A DNA stretch of 64,000 nt from Bacteroidales bacterium (GTDB taxonomy: Bacteria; Bacteroidota; Bacteroidia; Bacteroidales; VadinHA17): the NCBI GenBank assembly GCA_025454815.1, contig JALONR010000002.1, positions 1 to 64,000 on the forward strand. Direction: 5' to 3'. The position numbers and the translations under genes are program-made. Numbering within the stretch: position 1 is the first letter of the stretch; each line of letters opens with the position of its first letter. The notes under the pieces were generated by a model that saw only the letters and a list, made by a program, of their open reading frames with translations, made no database searches and was not told the origin of the DNA. This document shows positions 32,922-41,249 of the stretch, in pieces.

Positions 32922-34136
32922 ATGAAACAGGCAATTACCGGCAATGCCGGACCCAGGGTAAGGTCTGACATTGAAGTGACGCTTGAACTCACTGATTCAG
33001 GCGGCATAGAGCTGAACATCAAATCGAAGGTAAAAAGCATGTACGGCAAGGCCATCGAAGAGCAGTGCCGCTTCCTGCTTGATTATTTCGGAATCGTAAA
33101 TGCCAGGCTCTCGGTTAACGACTCCGGTGCGCTTCCATTTGTGATTGCCGCAAGGATTGAAGCGGCTGTGAAAGCCCTGACGGGAACGACAAAAAGCTTC
33201 ATCCCGGAAATGATCCCTGAGAACATATACGGTTCATCACGTGACAGGTACAGGTTTTCAAGACTTTACCTGCCCGGAAACAGCCCCGGTATGTTTCTTA
33301 ACGCCGGGTTGCACTCGCCTGACGGAGTCATCCTGGACCTGGAGGACTCCGTGGCACCTGACCGAAAGGATGAGGCTCGCATACTTGTCAGAAACGCCCT
33401 GAGGGCCGTGAACTTCTACGGTGCGGAGAGAATGATCCGCATCAACCAGGGTGAAAGGGGCCTGGAAGACCTGGAAGCCTTGATACCGCATAACGTGCAA
33501 CTGGTCCTGATACCCAAATGCGAGAACGGTGAAACCGTCCAGACAGTAGACCGGAAGATCAGGGAGATAAAGGCAGGGGAAGGTCAGAATGAAACCGTCT
33601 TCCTGATGCCGATAATTGAGAGTGCCGCAGGTGTGGAGCATGCCATGGAGATTGCCACAGCCTCCGGTTCAGTCGTTGCCATGGCAATAGGGCTTGAAGA
33701 TTACACAGCTGACCTTGGCGTACAGCGTACAAAGGAAGGAAAGGAGTCGCTCTATGCCCGCAACCGCATCGTGGTGGCTGCCAGGGCAGCCGGTATCCAG
33801 CCGATTGATTCGGTATTCTCGGATGTGGGAGACATGGAGGGTCTGCTTCAGAATGTCCTGTCCTCCAAGGCAATGGGCTTCGACGGAATGGGCTGCATTC
33901 ACCCGCGCCAGATAGCTGTCATCAGGGAGGGCTTCTCCCCATCGCCGGATGAAATAGAAAAGGCAAAGAAGATAGTTGTTGCCTATCATGATGCGCTTGA
34001 AAAAGGGCTGGGAGTTGTGGCTCTCGGCACAAAGATGATAGACCCGCCGGTGGTTGCCAGGGCGGAGAAGACGATAACCCTTGCTGTCAGGCTCGGCATT
34101 CTGCCCGGTAACTGGATTGAGGAGGAAAAGGCTTAA
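32922..34136 (+). CDS. citE: CitD-CitE fusion: citrate lyase-type acyl carrier domain plus lyase beta subunit (404 aa)
   Basis: Residues of about 1-88 match CitD, the acyl carrier of citrate lyase: the AG...SD block near residue 10 (AGPRVRSD, with S15 at the place of the serine that carries the dephospho-CoA-derived arm) and NDSGALPFVIAARIEAAV near the end. Residues of about 108-404 match CitE of the HpcH/HpaI aldolase superfamily: RSRLYLPGN-type start (FSRLYLPGNSPGMF), GVILDLEDSVAPDRKDEAR, MIRINQ, and GFDGMGCIHPRQ. It cleaves citryl-ACP to oxaloacetate and acetyl-ACP, or a related hydroxyacyl substrate. CitD and CitE are separate proteins in Klebsiella. citF follows after 20 bases; citC, citX and citG are not in the window. 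Confidence 0.85.
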   Translation: MKQAITGNAGPRVRSDIEVTLELTDSGGIELNIKSKVKSMYGKAIEEQCRFLLDYFGIVNARLSVNDSGALPFVIAARIEAAVKALTGTTKSFIPEMIPENIYGSSRDRYRFSRLYLPGNSPGMFLNAGLHSPDGVILDLEDSVAPDRKDEARILVRNALRAVNFYGAERMIRINQGERGLEDLEALIPHNVQLVLIPKCENGETVQTVDRKIREIKAGEGQNETVFLMPIIESAAGVEHAMEIATASGSVVAMAIGLEDYTADLGVQRTKEGKESLYARNRIVVAARAAGIQPIDSVFSDVGDMEGLLQNVLSSKAMGFDGMGCIHPRQIAVIREGFSPSPDEIEKAKKIVVAYHDALEKGLGVVALGTKMIDPPVVARAEKTITLAVRLGILPGNWIEEEKA

Positions 34137-34156
34137 CCATAAACGCATACCCGGTC

Positions 34157-35707
34157 ATGAAACTCTTAGAAAATGCTGCCGGCCGAATGGTGCCGGATGA
34201 GATAAACGGTAAAGAGGCCGTCCCTTTCAAGGGTGTTGGCAAACATCGCCCCACCGGCAGGAAATATGCTCCCCCTATTGCAACATGCATTGATTACCCT
34301 GAGGATAACAACAAGGTGGTTGGTTCCCTGAAGGAAGCACTGGTACGTTGCGGACTAAAAGACGGCATGACAGTCTCAACCCATCACCACCTTCGCGACG
34401 GAGACCTGGTAAGCAACCAGATCTTTGCCATAGCCTCGGAGATGGGCGTAAAAGACCTGGTATGGCTCCCCTCTGCCTCTTTCCCGTGCAATGATCCTGT
34501 TATTCAATACCTGGAGGACGGCACCGTCAACCGGATTGAAGGGAGCATGAACGGCCCCCTGGGAATGTTTGTTTCGGAAGGCAGGATGAAGGGAATGGCG
34601 GTACTTCGTTCACACGGGGGCCGCGTACAGGCCATCCAGGATGGCGACGTAAAAATAGACATTGCAGTGCTGGCGGCACCTGCATCAGATTCATTCGGCA
34701 ACGCAAGGGGAACAGGCGGTCCCTCAGCCACAGGGGTGATAGGGTATGCAAAACCGGATTACCTCTATGCAGACAAGGTCATAGTTGTTACCGACAACCT
34801 CGTTGACCTGCCATGCTTCCCGATGGAGGTTGAAGGTAATTACGTTGATTATGTAGTCGTCGTTGACAAGATCGGCATCCCGGAAAAAATCGTCTCCGGA
34901 ACCACCCAGATAACCAAAAGCCCCGACAGACTACTGATAGCCGAACTGACCGCGTTGTTCCTTGAGAAGTCAGGGCTGCTGCGCAACGGCGCAACAATGC
35001 AGGCAGGAGCAGGGGGGACCAGCCTGGCAATAGCTGTCTTTGTGCACCAGATGCTGAAAAAGAAGGGCTGGAAACTGAGCTTCGGATTCGGCGGAAGCAC
35101 CAGGTATATGGTTGAAATGCTTGAAGAGGGCCAGATGGGATATATACTTGATGCCCAGGCTTTTGACCTTGATTCAGTGAAGTCTATTGAGAAAAACCTG
35201 AACCACATACCTTACCCGGTCTTCAACGCATATAATTACCACTCAAAGGGCAACCTGACCACTATGATGGACATAATGATCCTGGGTGCTACCGAGATTG
35301 ATACAGGTTTTAACGGAAATGTGGTGACCCACTCTGACGGACTGCTTCTTCACGGAATAGGAGGGTGGCAGAACTGCCTCCACGCCCGCAACGTGATAAT
35401 TCCTGTCCCCCTCTTCCGCGACAGGATTCCGGTCATTGTTGACCGTGTGACCACACTGTGCGGACCTGGCGAACTAATAGACGTTATAATCACCGAGAGG
35501 GGTATAGCCATCAACCCGGGCCGGCAGGATCTCATTGACTCCGTGCGTGGCAAGGGGCTGCCGCTGGTAACAATCGGGGAACTCAGGGAGACAGCTGAAA
35601 AAATATGCGGCAAGCCTGAAAAGGCAGCCTTTGACGAAAGGGTGGTGGCTGCCATCAAATGGGTTGACGGAACAGTAATTGATGCCGTACGTAAAGTCCG
35701 GAAATAA
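34157..35707 (+). CDS. citF: Citrate lyase alpha subunit, ACP transferase (516 aa)
   Basis: Exchanges the acetyl group on the acyl carrier for citrate, making citryl-ACP. The protein matches CitF along its length: VGSLKEALVRCGLKDGMTVSTHHHLRDGD, LAAPASDSFGNARGTGGPSA, GFGGSTRYMVEMLEEG, and NVVTHSDGLLLHGIGGWQNC. Length 516 aa is normal. With the upstream CitD-CitE fusion this gives all three polypeptide functions of the lyase complex. A specificity for another hydroxyacid such as citramalate is possible. The rubredoxin gene begins 15 bases downstream. Confidence 0.92.
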   Translation: MKLLENAAGRMVPDEINGKEAVPFKGVGKHRPTGRKYAPPIATCIDYPEDNNKVVGSLKEALVRCGLKDGMTVSTHHHLRDGDLVSNQIFAIASEMGVKDLVWLPSASFPCNDPVIQYLEDGTVNRIEGSMNGPLGMFVSEGRMKGMAVLRSHGGRVQAIQDGDVKIDIAVLAAPASDSFGNARGTGGPSATGVIGYAKPDYLYADKVIVVTDNLVDLPCFPMEVEGNYVDYVVVVDKIGIPEKIVSGTTQITKSPDRLLIAELTALFLEKSGLLRNGATMQAGAGGTSLAIAVFVHQMLKKKGWKLSFGFGGSTRYMVEMLEEGQMGYILDAQAFDLDSVKSIEKNLNHIPYPVFNAYNYHSKGNLTTMMDIMILGATEIDTGFNGNVVTHSDGLLLHGIGGWQNCLHARNVIIPVPLFRDRIPVIVDRVTTLCGPGELIDVIITERGIAINPGRQDLIDSVRGKGLPLVTIGELRETAEKICGKPEKAAFDERVVAAIKWVDGTVIDAVRKVRK

Positions 35708-35722
35708 TAAATCCAGATCAAG

Positions 35723-35884
35723 ATGAAAAGATACAGATGCCCGGTATGCGGTTATATCTATGACCCGGCAAACGGCGACCCGCATCATGATGTTGAACCG
35801 GGAACGGCCTTCGAGGATCTTCCTCCGGGATGGGCATGCCCGGTATGCGGCGCCCCGGCGGATGAGTTCGAGGAGTATAGCTGA
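35723..35884 (+). CDS. Rubredoxin (53 aa)
   Basis: Small Fe(Cys)4 electron carrier. The two iron-binding loops are both CPVCG (C6, C9 and C39, C42). [10 protein letters not shown], the segment between the loops and LPPGWACP are classic rubredoxin features. It starts 15 bases after citF on the same strand, so it is probably co-transcribed. Typical of anaerobes, where it serves oxygen or peroxide reduction and other electron transfers; no rubrerythrin or flavodiiron partner is adjacent. Confidence 0.96.
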   Translation: MKRYRCPVCGYIYDPANGDPHHDVEPGTAFEDLPPGWACPVCGAPADEFEEYS

Positions 35885-36017
35885 TATTGCCCTGCAAAAC
35901 GCCCTGCACCCGTTGGGTGACACCCCGCCGGATAAGCCAGGGGATCACGACCGGTTTAAGTCCGTGACCGGCCTGACAGGCCGTAGAAACCTATGATGAT
36001 ATGCCGGGAGTACAGGG

Positions 36018-37484
36018 TCAGGACTCTTGTTCCGGAATATGCCTCAGAACGTCAGTCAGCAGATCCCAGAACATCTGTACGGTTTCAATCTCAATCCGCT
36101 CCTCCGGGGTATGGGCACCCCTGATGGTGGGACCGAATGAAATCATGTCTATCCCCTTGTATTTCTCAAGTATAAGCCCGCATTCCAGTCCTGCATGAAT
36201 CGCTTTTACCTGGGGCACCCTGCCAAACAGCTTCCTGTATGAATCAATCATCAGCCGGAGAATGGCCGAGTTCATATTTGGCTGCCAGCCGGGATAGCCG
36301 TCTGAATGAGTCACCACGGCACCTGCAAGGTCAAAACTTGTCTCGGCCTTCATGGCAGCATAGTACTTTGCCTCTTCCGACGAGCTCCTCTGTGTGGTGA
36401 CAACATGAATCATATTGTCATCGGTAAGCCTCACCGTTGCAAGGTTGCTTGATGTCTCAACAAGATCAGGTATCTCCTTTGACCATCCCAGTACTCCGTG
36501 GGGTACAATGCTGAGGGCCCCGAGAAGGCGGTGCTGTGTTGCTGCATCAATTACCAGTTCTGGAGTATCTGCCGGTGTGGCTGATACCTTCAGATCAGGC
36601 TCCAGGGAACCGTATTCATCCCTGGCATGAGAGTGGTAAGCCGCAGTATCGGCAAGTATTGACTCCTCCAGGGAGGGATTGAATGTTACGGTTACAAATG
36701 CTTCTCTCGGTATGGCATTTCTCAGGTTACCGCCGCTGAAATTGCTGATCCGGATACCATATTTCCTTTCAAGGTCCTGAAGCAGCCTGGAGATGATCTT
36801 TATGGAGTTGCCGTATCCCTTGTGTATTTCATCTCCTGAGTGTCCCCCGTGAAGCCCGGTGACGGATATGTTCATAGCTTTATGGCCCGCAGTCACCTTT
36901 TCAGGGGTGTACGGCAGCATGGCCTGCGTATCTATCCCGCCGGCACAGCCAATGAAGAGTATCCCCTCATCTTCTGAATCAAGATTCAGCAGAATATTCC
37001 CCGTCAAGAAGTCCGGTTTGAGGTTTATGGCTCCCGTCATGCCCGATTCCTCGTCAACGGTGAAGAGGCATTCTATCCGTCCGCACAGCAGGTACGGATC
37101 GGTCAGCACGGCCATTTGCGCAGCAATTCCAATACCGTCGTCAGCCCCAAGGGTAGTGCCGCTGGCCATAACCCACTTCCCGTCAATAACCGGGATGATC
37201 GGGTCGGTGTCCCAGTTGTGCGGATGAGAAGCGTTTTTCTCACCTACCATGTCAAGGTGGCTTTGCAGTACTACAGTCTTTACCTTTTCTTTGCCGGGTG
37301 CTGCCTCCCTGATTATCAGTATGTTTCCTATGCTGTCTTCCCTGGCCTCAAGATTGTGCTTACGGGCAAATTCGAGCAGGTAGGCCCTTATTTTTCCCTC
37401 ATTTTTTGAAAGTCTGGGTATCCTGCAGATCTCCTCAAAATAACCCCACAGTTTCCTCGGCTTCATCTCCCCCAATTCGCCCAT
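36018..37484 (-). CDS. pepD: Xaa-His dipeptidase (aminoacyl-histidine dipeptidase), M20C (488 aa)
   Basis: Cytosolic zinc dipeptidase. Metal-site blocks: LQSHLDMVGEKN, TTLGADDGIGIAAQ, FTVDEESGMTGA, then GGHSGDEIHKGYGNSIK in the dimerisation domain, and the C-terminal AGLECGLI...MISFGPTIRGAHTPEERI. Length and order match PepD. The first ATG or the ATG at residue 7 (MKPRKLW, 37466) are both possible. A TATATTTG -7 box lies 36 bases upstream. It is convergent with the rubredoxin gene, with a 133-base gap containing short GC-rich palindromes (for example 35969-35983) but no clear U-tract. Confidence 0.93.
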   Translation of the reverse strand: MGELGEMKPRKLWGYFEEICRIPRLSKNEGKIRAYLLEFARKHNLEAREDSIGNILIIREAAPGKEKVKTVVLQSHLDMVGEKNASHPHNWDTDPIIPVIDGKWVMASGTTLGADDGIGIAAQMAVLTDPYLLCGRIECLFTVDEESGMTGAINLKPDFLTGNILLNLDSEDEGILFIGCAGGIDTQAMLPYTPEKVTAGHKAMNISVTGLHGGHSGDEIHKGYGNSIKIISRLLQDLERKYGIRISNFSGGNLRNAIPREAFVTVTFNPSLEESILADTAAYHSHARDEYGSLEPDLKVSATPADTPELVIDAATQHRLLGALSIVPHGVLGWSKEIPDLVETSSNLATVRLTDDNMIHVVTTQRSSSEEAKYYAAMKAETSFDLAGAVVTHSDGYPGWQPNMNSAILRLMIDSYRKLFGRVPQVKAIHAGLECGLILEKYKGIDMISFGPTIRGAHTPEERIEIETVQMFWDLLTDVLRHIPEQES

Positions 37485-37520
37485 GATATAATTTATTATT
37501 CTGTTTCACATGTTAAGCGG

Positions 37521-37528
37521 CAAATATA
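37521..37528 (-). promoter_or_regulatory. Putative -7 element for pepD (TATATTTG)
   Basis: Exact TAnnTTTG match on the minus strand, 36 bases before the first pepD ATG. On the plus strand of the same gap, 37596-37603 (TATATTTT) is a one-mismatch candidate for the dehydrogenase gene at 37639. Confidence 0.5.
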
Positions 37529-37638
37529 GTTTTTTTCCTTTGGAACCTTTATGAATTTTACCTGCTGAAACTCTTTTTTTTAACACAAGAAAAACTATAT
37601 TTTTACGGGAAACGAAAACACAGAAAACTAATAAGACT

Positions 37639-38835
37639 ATGGGTAAACGCACTATCGTGGCACTGCCGGGTGACGGTATCGGTGCCGTTGTTCTGAAAGA
37701 GGCTATCCGGGTTCTTGATGCAGCCGGGTTCGACGCTGATTATATTTATGGTGATATCGGATGGTATTTCTGGTGCAGCGAGGGGAATCCCCTGCCGCAA
37801 CGAACCCTTGATCTCATTGCTGAACATAAAATCGCCCTCTTCGGTGCAATCACTTCAAAACCGAAGGATGAAGCCGCTGCTGAGCTCTCACCGGCACTGC
37901 AAGGCAAGGGTTACACATACAGCAGCCCCATCGTGGGACTGAGACAGCACTTCGGGCTGGATATCTGCGTCCGGCCGTGTCGGAGCTACAAGGGAAACCC
38001 GCTGAACTTCATCCGCCGCGGCAGTGACGGAAACCCAGAAGAACCAATGGTCGACGTTGTAATATTCAGGCAGAACACGGAAGGCCTTTACGGCGGAGTG
38101 GAGTGGTCAAATCCTCCCCAGCAGGTTTATGATGCCCTCATGACCCATCCCAAGTTCAGGGAGAATTTCGGCTGGTGCCCGAAGGAGGAACTGGCGGTCT
38201 CAACCAGGATCTTTACAAAGAAATATACCGAGCGCATCGTCCGTGCTGCTTTCAATCACGCCGTCAGATACGGTTATAAATCGGTTACCGTATGTGAAAA
38301 ACCGAACGTTATCCGCGAAACATCCGGTCTCATGTGGAAAATAGCCAAGGAGATGCAGAAGAATGAGTTCCAGTCAATCCAGCTGTGGAATACCAATATC
38401 GATGCACAGATGATGTGGCTTACGAAAAACCCGGAGGATTATGGTGTAATAGTGGCAGGCAACATGTTCGGCGACATCGTCTCCGACGCATTTGCAGGCC
38501 TCATCGGAGGATTGGGATTCGCATGCAGCGCTCAGTTTTCGGAAGAGGGGATCGGTGTCTTCGAACCCACCCACGGATCTGCTCCCAAATATGCTGACTA
38601 CGAGGTCTCAATCGTTAATCCCGTTGCCATGATCGAGTCGGCCTGCATGATGCTTGATTATATTGATGAGAAGGCGACCGCCGCTAAAATACGAAGGGCA
38701 ATAGCTGATGTCATTGAGGAAGGCAGGGTGAAGACCTATGACATGATGAAAATGACAGGTAAGCCTGAAGTGGTGAAAATGGGAGCCGCTTCAACCATCC
38801 AGATGACAGATGCCATCATTGCACGCTTAAAATAA
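37639..38835 (+). CDS. Isocitrate/isopropylmalate dehydrogenase family protein (398 aa)
   Basis: NAD(P)-dependent beta-decarboxylating dehydrogenase. Family signatures: IVALPGDGIGAVVLKEA, VVIFRQNTEGLYGGVEW, the dinucleotide- and metal-binding stretch DYGVIVAGNMFGDIVSDAFAGLIGGLG, and GVFEPTHGSAPKYA. The substrate loop LRQHFGLDICVRPCRSY lacks the features I would need to separate isocitrate from isopropylmalate. Absence of leu genes and nearness to cit genes favour isocitrate (oxidative branch to 2-oxoglutarate), but this is inference. An HD-family gene begins 6 bases downstream, so the two are co-transcribed. Confidence 0.82.
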   Translation: MGKRTIVALPGDGIGAVVLKEAIRVLDAAGFDADYIYGDIGWYFWCSEGNPLPQRTLDLIAEHKIALFGAITSKPKDEAAAELSPALQGKGYTYSSPIVGLRQHFGLDICVRPCRSYKGNPLNFIRRGSDGNPEEPMVDVVIFRQNTEGLYGGVEWSNPPQQVYDALMTHPKFRENFGWCPKEELAVSTRIFTKKYTERIVRAAFNHAVRYGYKSVTVCEKPNVIRETSGLMWKIAKEMQKNEFQSIQLWNTNIDAQMMWLTKNPEDYGVIVAGNMFGDIVSDAFAGLIGGLGFACSAQFSEEGIGVFEPTHGSAPKYADYEVSIVNPVAMIESACMMLDYIDEKATAAKIRRAIADVIEEGRVKTYDMMKMTGKPEVVKMGAASTIQMTDAIIARLK

Positions 38836-38841
38836 CATGCC

Positions 38842-39393
38842 ATGACCGAGGAAATTAAGAAATTATGGCCGGAACTTGAATGGATCACCGACCCTGAACT
38901 GAGGGAGAAAACCGCCCGTACATGGGAAACAGCCCTGGAAAGGAGCGTACTCACCGCGGATGACCTGAACCGGATACCTTTTACCCTGCTCTGCGGCCCT
39001 GACCTTAAGGTAACATTCATGGACCATAAGAGGTGCGTGGTGCACGTGGCACGGGATGCGGGAATGAAGATGAATGAGTTCTTCCGCAATGACCTGCCGG
39101 TAAATATGGATGTCCTTATTGCCGGAGCCATACTTGCCGATGTGGGTAAAATGCTTGAATATGAGCTTGATGCAAATGGAAAGGCAGTCCAGGGAAAGTA
39201 TGGCCAGTATCTCAGGCATCCATTCTCAGGCGTAAGCCTGGCTGAAGAATGCGGAGTACCCCCTGAGGTGTGTCATATCATTGCTGCACATGCACATGAG
39301 GGGGACCTCGTTAAACGGACTACCGAGGCGTATATAGTCCATCATGCCGACTTCATGACATTCCTGCCGTTTAAAAGCAGACTGATCGTTTGA
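38842..39393 (+). CDS. HD-domain family protein with degenerate HD motif (183 aa)
   Basis: Related to HD-superfamily phosphohydrolases. Metal-site elements are recognisable in order: first histidine in VVHVARDAG, the HD block ILADVGKML, a histidine block RHPFSG, AHAHEGD, and HHADF at the end. The diagnostic histidine of the HD pair is alanine (GCC GAT), while close relatives read HDVGK. Activity may be altered or lost. It follows the dehydrogenase by 6 bases. Its stop codon lies inside a terminator hairpin shared with the convergent GH2 gene. Confidence 0.78.
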   Translation: MTEEIKKLWPELEWITDPELREKTARTWETALERSVLTADDLNRIPFTLLCGPDLKVTFMDHKRCVVHVARDAGMKMNEFFRNDLPVNMDVLIAGAILADVGKMLEYELDANGKAVQGKYGQYLRHPFSGVSLAEECGVPPEVCHIIAAHAHEGDLVKRTTEAYIVHHADFMTFLPFKSRLIV

Positions 39394-39406
39394 TCAGTCT
39401 GCTTTT
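39373..39406. terminator. Bidirectional terminator overlapping the ends of two convergent genes
   Basis: Perfect 15-bp stem (39373-39387 with 39392-39406) with a GTTT loop. A runs on the left and T runs on the right, so it works in both directions. The HD-gene stop (39391-39393) and the GH2 stop (39394-39396, minus strand) sit in its loop and right arm. The stem thus also encodes the last residues of both proteins. Confidence 0.9.
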
Positions 39407-41229
39407 TTGTTTCCCTCCATCGCCTTCCTGACATTGGCATATCCCATCTTGTCCACCTTACGGTCATAGGTCATCAGGCCGTTGGTCTCGGTTTCAACAT
39501 CCGTTGTCTGGGTATATACCGAGGCGCTGAGCCCTTTCGTGGCAACCATCTCCCGAACCTGTGCGTAAAAGTCAGTGTATTTCTCCAGTAACGCCGTGGT
39601 ATCTCCCATTTTTTCATAACCCCAGTTCTTCTGTTCCCAGGTGTGTCCCTGTACCGGCAGGCCCAGTCCTCCGAACTCTCCCAGCACAACCGCCCTCTCT
39701 TTTTCAGGTTTTGGGGCAACAGGTTCAGGATAATGGTGGATATCCAGAACATGACCGGTTCCCCGGTCAGTCCAGCCTGAGGCGCTGTTGACAAGCCTGG
39801 TGGTATCGAGAGCCATGACATACTCTGTCACTGCCGGCGTATTGTACTGGCCCCACCCTTCGTTATAGATAACCCACATGACGATTGACGGGTGATTGTA
39901 CTTTGTTCCGATCATCCTGGTGAGTTCCTGCATGAAAATGGTTGAGTCGGCTGTGCTTTTGGTGATGTCGGGCCTGTCACCCCAGATGTAATCGTCGCCG
40001 CTGGGCATATCCTGCCAAACCAGCAATCCTATACGGTCAGTGTGGTAATAGAACCTCCTGTTCTCAACCTTGACATGCTTGCGCAACATGTTGAATCCCA
40101 TTTTTTTCAACATCTCGAGGTCATACACCATGGCCTCATCGGATGGTGGCGTGTAGAGTCCGTCGGGCCAGAACCCCTGGTCAAGCGGACCGTTCTGCCA
40201 TACGAACTCATTGTTCAGGAAAATACGCGTAAAGCCATCCTCCCCAACTCCCAGTGAGATCTTTCTCATCCCGGCAAAGGAGCTGACCACGTCAGCAACC
40301 TGGCCTCCGGTGATCAGCCTCGCCTTCAGGTCATAGAGGTATGGGTCATCCGGGCTCCACAGTCTTGCATCAGGCACAGGCAGTGTCACTGCAGTGCCGG
40401 TGAGTCCTGAAGCCACAGCCACCGTCTGCCCATCAGCCATAATGGTAATCTCTGCAAGTGAGGGCGCCATATCCACCGGCGGGCATCCCCCCGGACCTCC
40501 CTGGCAACTTTCCTCGAGGACCGTCACGTGAAGCACTCCGTTGTCTATGTCAGGCACAACACGCAGGTCTCCTATCCAGGTTTTTCCGACTGGTTCGAGC
40601 CATACACTCTGCCAGATTCCGCTGGTTGGTGTATACCATATTCCACCTGGTTTCATTACCTGCTTGCCCCTTGGCTGTCTCGCCCTGTCGGTAGGATCGG
40701 TTACCTTAACCACAAGTGAGTGCTTCTTTCTGTCGTCAAGAAAGTTGGTTATGTCACACCAGAATGGATCGTAACCGCCATGGTGGATTGCAGCCAGGTT
40801 ATCATTAACCCACACGGAAGTCTCCCAGTCGGAGGCCTCAAAATTGATGATTATCTGGTTATCCTTCCACTGTTTTGGCAAAATGAACTCCCGCGAATAC
40901 CAGATGGCCAGAGAGTCAGTTATCCTGGTCCTGACTCCGGAAAGTGCTGATTCAACAGGGTAGGGGACGAGTATTTTTCCCTGGGGTTCCGGGCGCTCCG
41001 CATCCCTGGGGCAAATTGCATAATCCCACAGACCGTTCAGGTTCATCCATTCTTCCCTGGCGAGTGATGGCCGTGGATATTCCTGCCATGCCGTGGACGG
41101 ATCAACTTTCTCTCCCCAAATGGTGATGAGAGGATTTTCAGCCGGCTTCCATTCAGGAGCCTTCTCCCTGGAACAATGGGTCATCACTCCGGCGGTGATG
41201 ATGAGAACCGGAATAAGAAAACGTTTCAT
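39394..41229 (-). CDS. Glycoside hydrolase family 2 enzyme, exported (611 aa)
   Basis: Probable beta-galactosidase/beta-glucuronidase-like enzyme. Domains: signal peptide, jelly-roll sugar-binding domain (PRPSLAREEWMNLNGLWDYAI; SDWETSVWVNDNLAAIHHGGYDPFW), immunoglobulin-like domain, then a TIM barrel (NMLRKHVKVENRRFYYHTDRIGLLVWQDMPSG). Acid/base Glu is in WVIYNEGWGQYN, and the nucleophile Glu likely in VVLGEFGGLG. ATG 41229 (MKRFLIPVLIITAGVMTHC) gives a signal; the His before C19 makes the lipobox atypical, so lipidation is uncertain. An upstream frame to 41328 would overlap the acyl-CoA synthetase gene and is rejected. It lies 20 bases after that gene. Confidence 0.85.
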   Translation of the reverse strand: MKRFLIPVLIITAGVMTHCSREKAPEWKPAENPLITIWGEKVDPSTAWQEYPRPSLAREEWMNLNGLWDYAICPRDAERPEPQGKILVPYPVESALSGVRTRITDSLAIWYSREFILPKQWKDNQIIINFEASDWETSVWVNDNLAAIHHGGYDPFWCDITNFLDDRKKHSLVVKVTDPTDRARQPRGKQVMKPGGIWYTPTSGIWQSVWLEPVGKTWIGDLRVVPDIDNGVLHVTVLEESCQGGPGGCPPVDMAPSLAEITIMADGQTVAVASGLTGTAVTLPVPDARLWSPDDPYLYDLKARLITGGQVADVVSSFAGMRKISLGVGEDGFTRIFLNNEFVWQNGPLDQGFWPDGLYTPPSDEAMVYDLEMLKKMGFNMLRKHVKVENRRFYYHTDRIGLLVWQDMPSGDDYIWGDRPDITKSTADSTIFMQELTRMIGTKYNHPSIVMWVIYNEGWGQYNTPAVTEYVMALDTTRLVNSASGWTDRGTGHVLDIHHYPEPVAPKPEKERAVVLGEFGGLGLPVQGHTWEQKNWGYEKMGDTTALLEKYTDFYAQVREMVATKGLSASVYTQTTDVETETNGLMTYDRKVDKMGYANVRKAMEGNKKAD

Positions 41230-41249
41230 CTCTGGTTTGTTATTACGGG

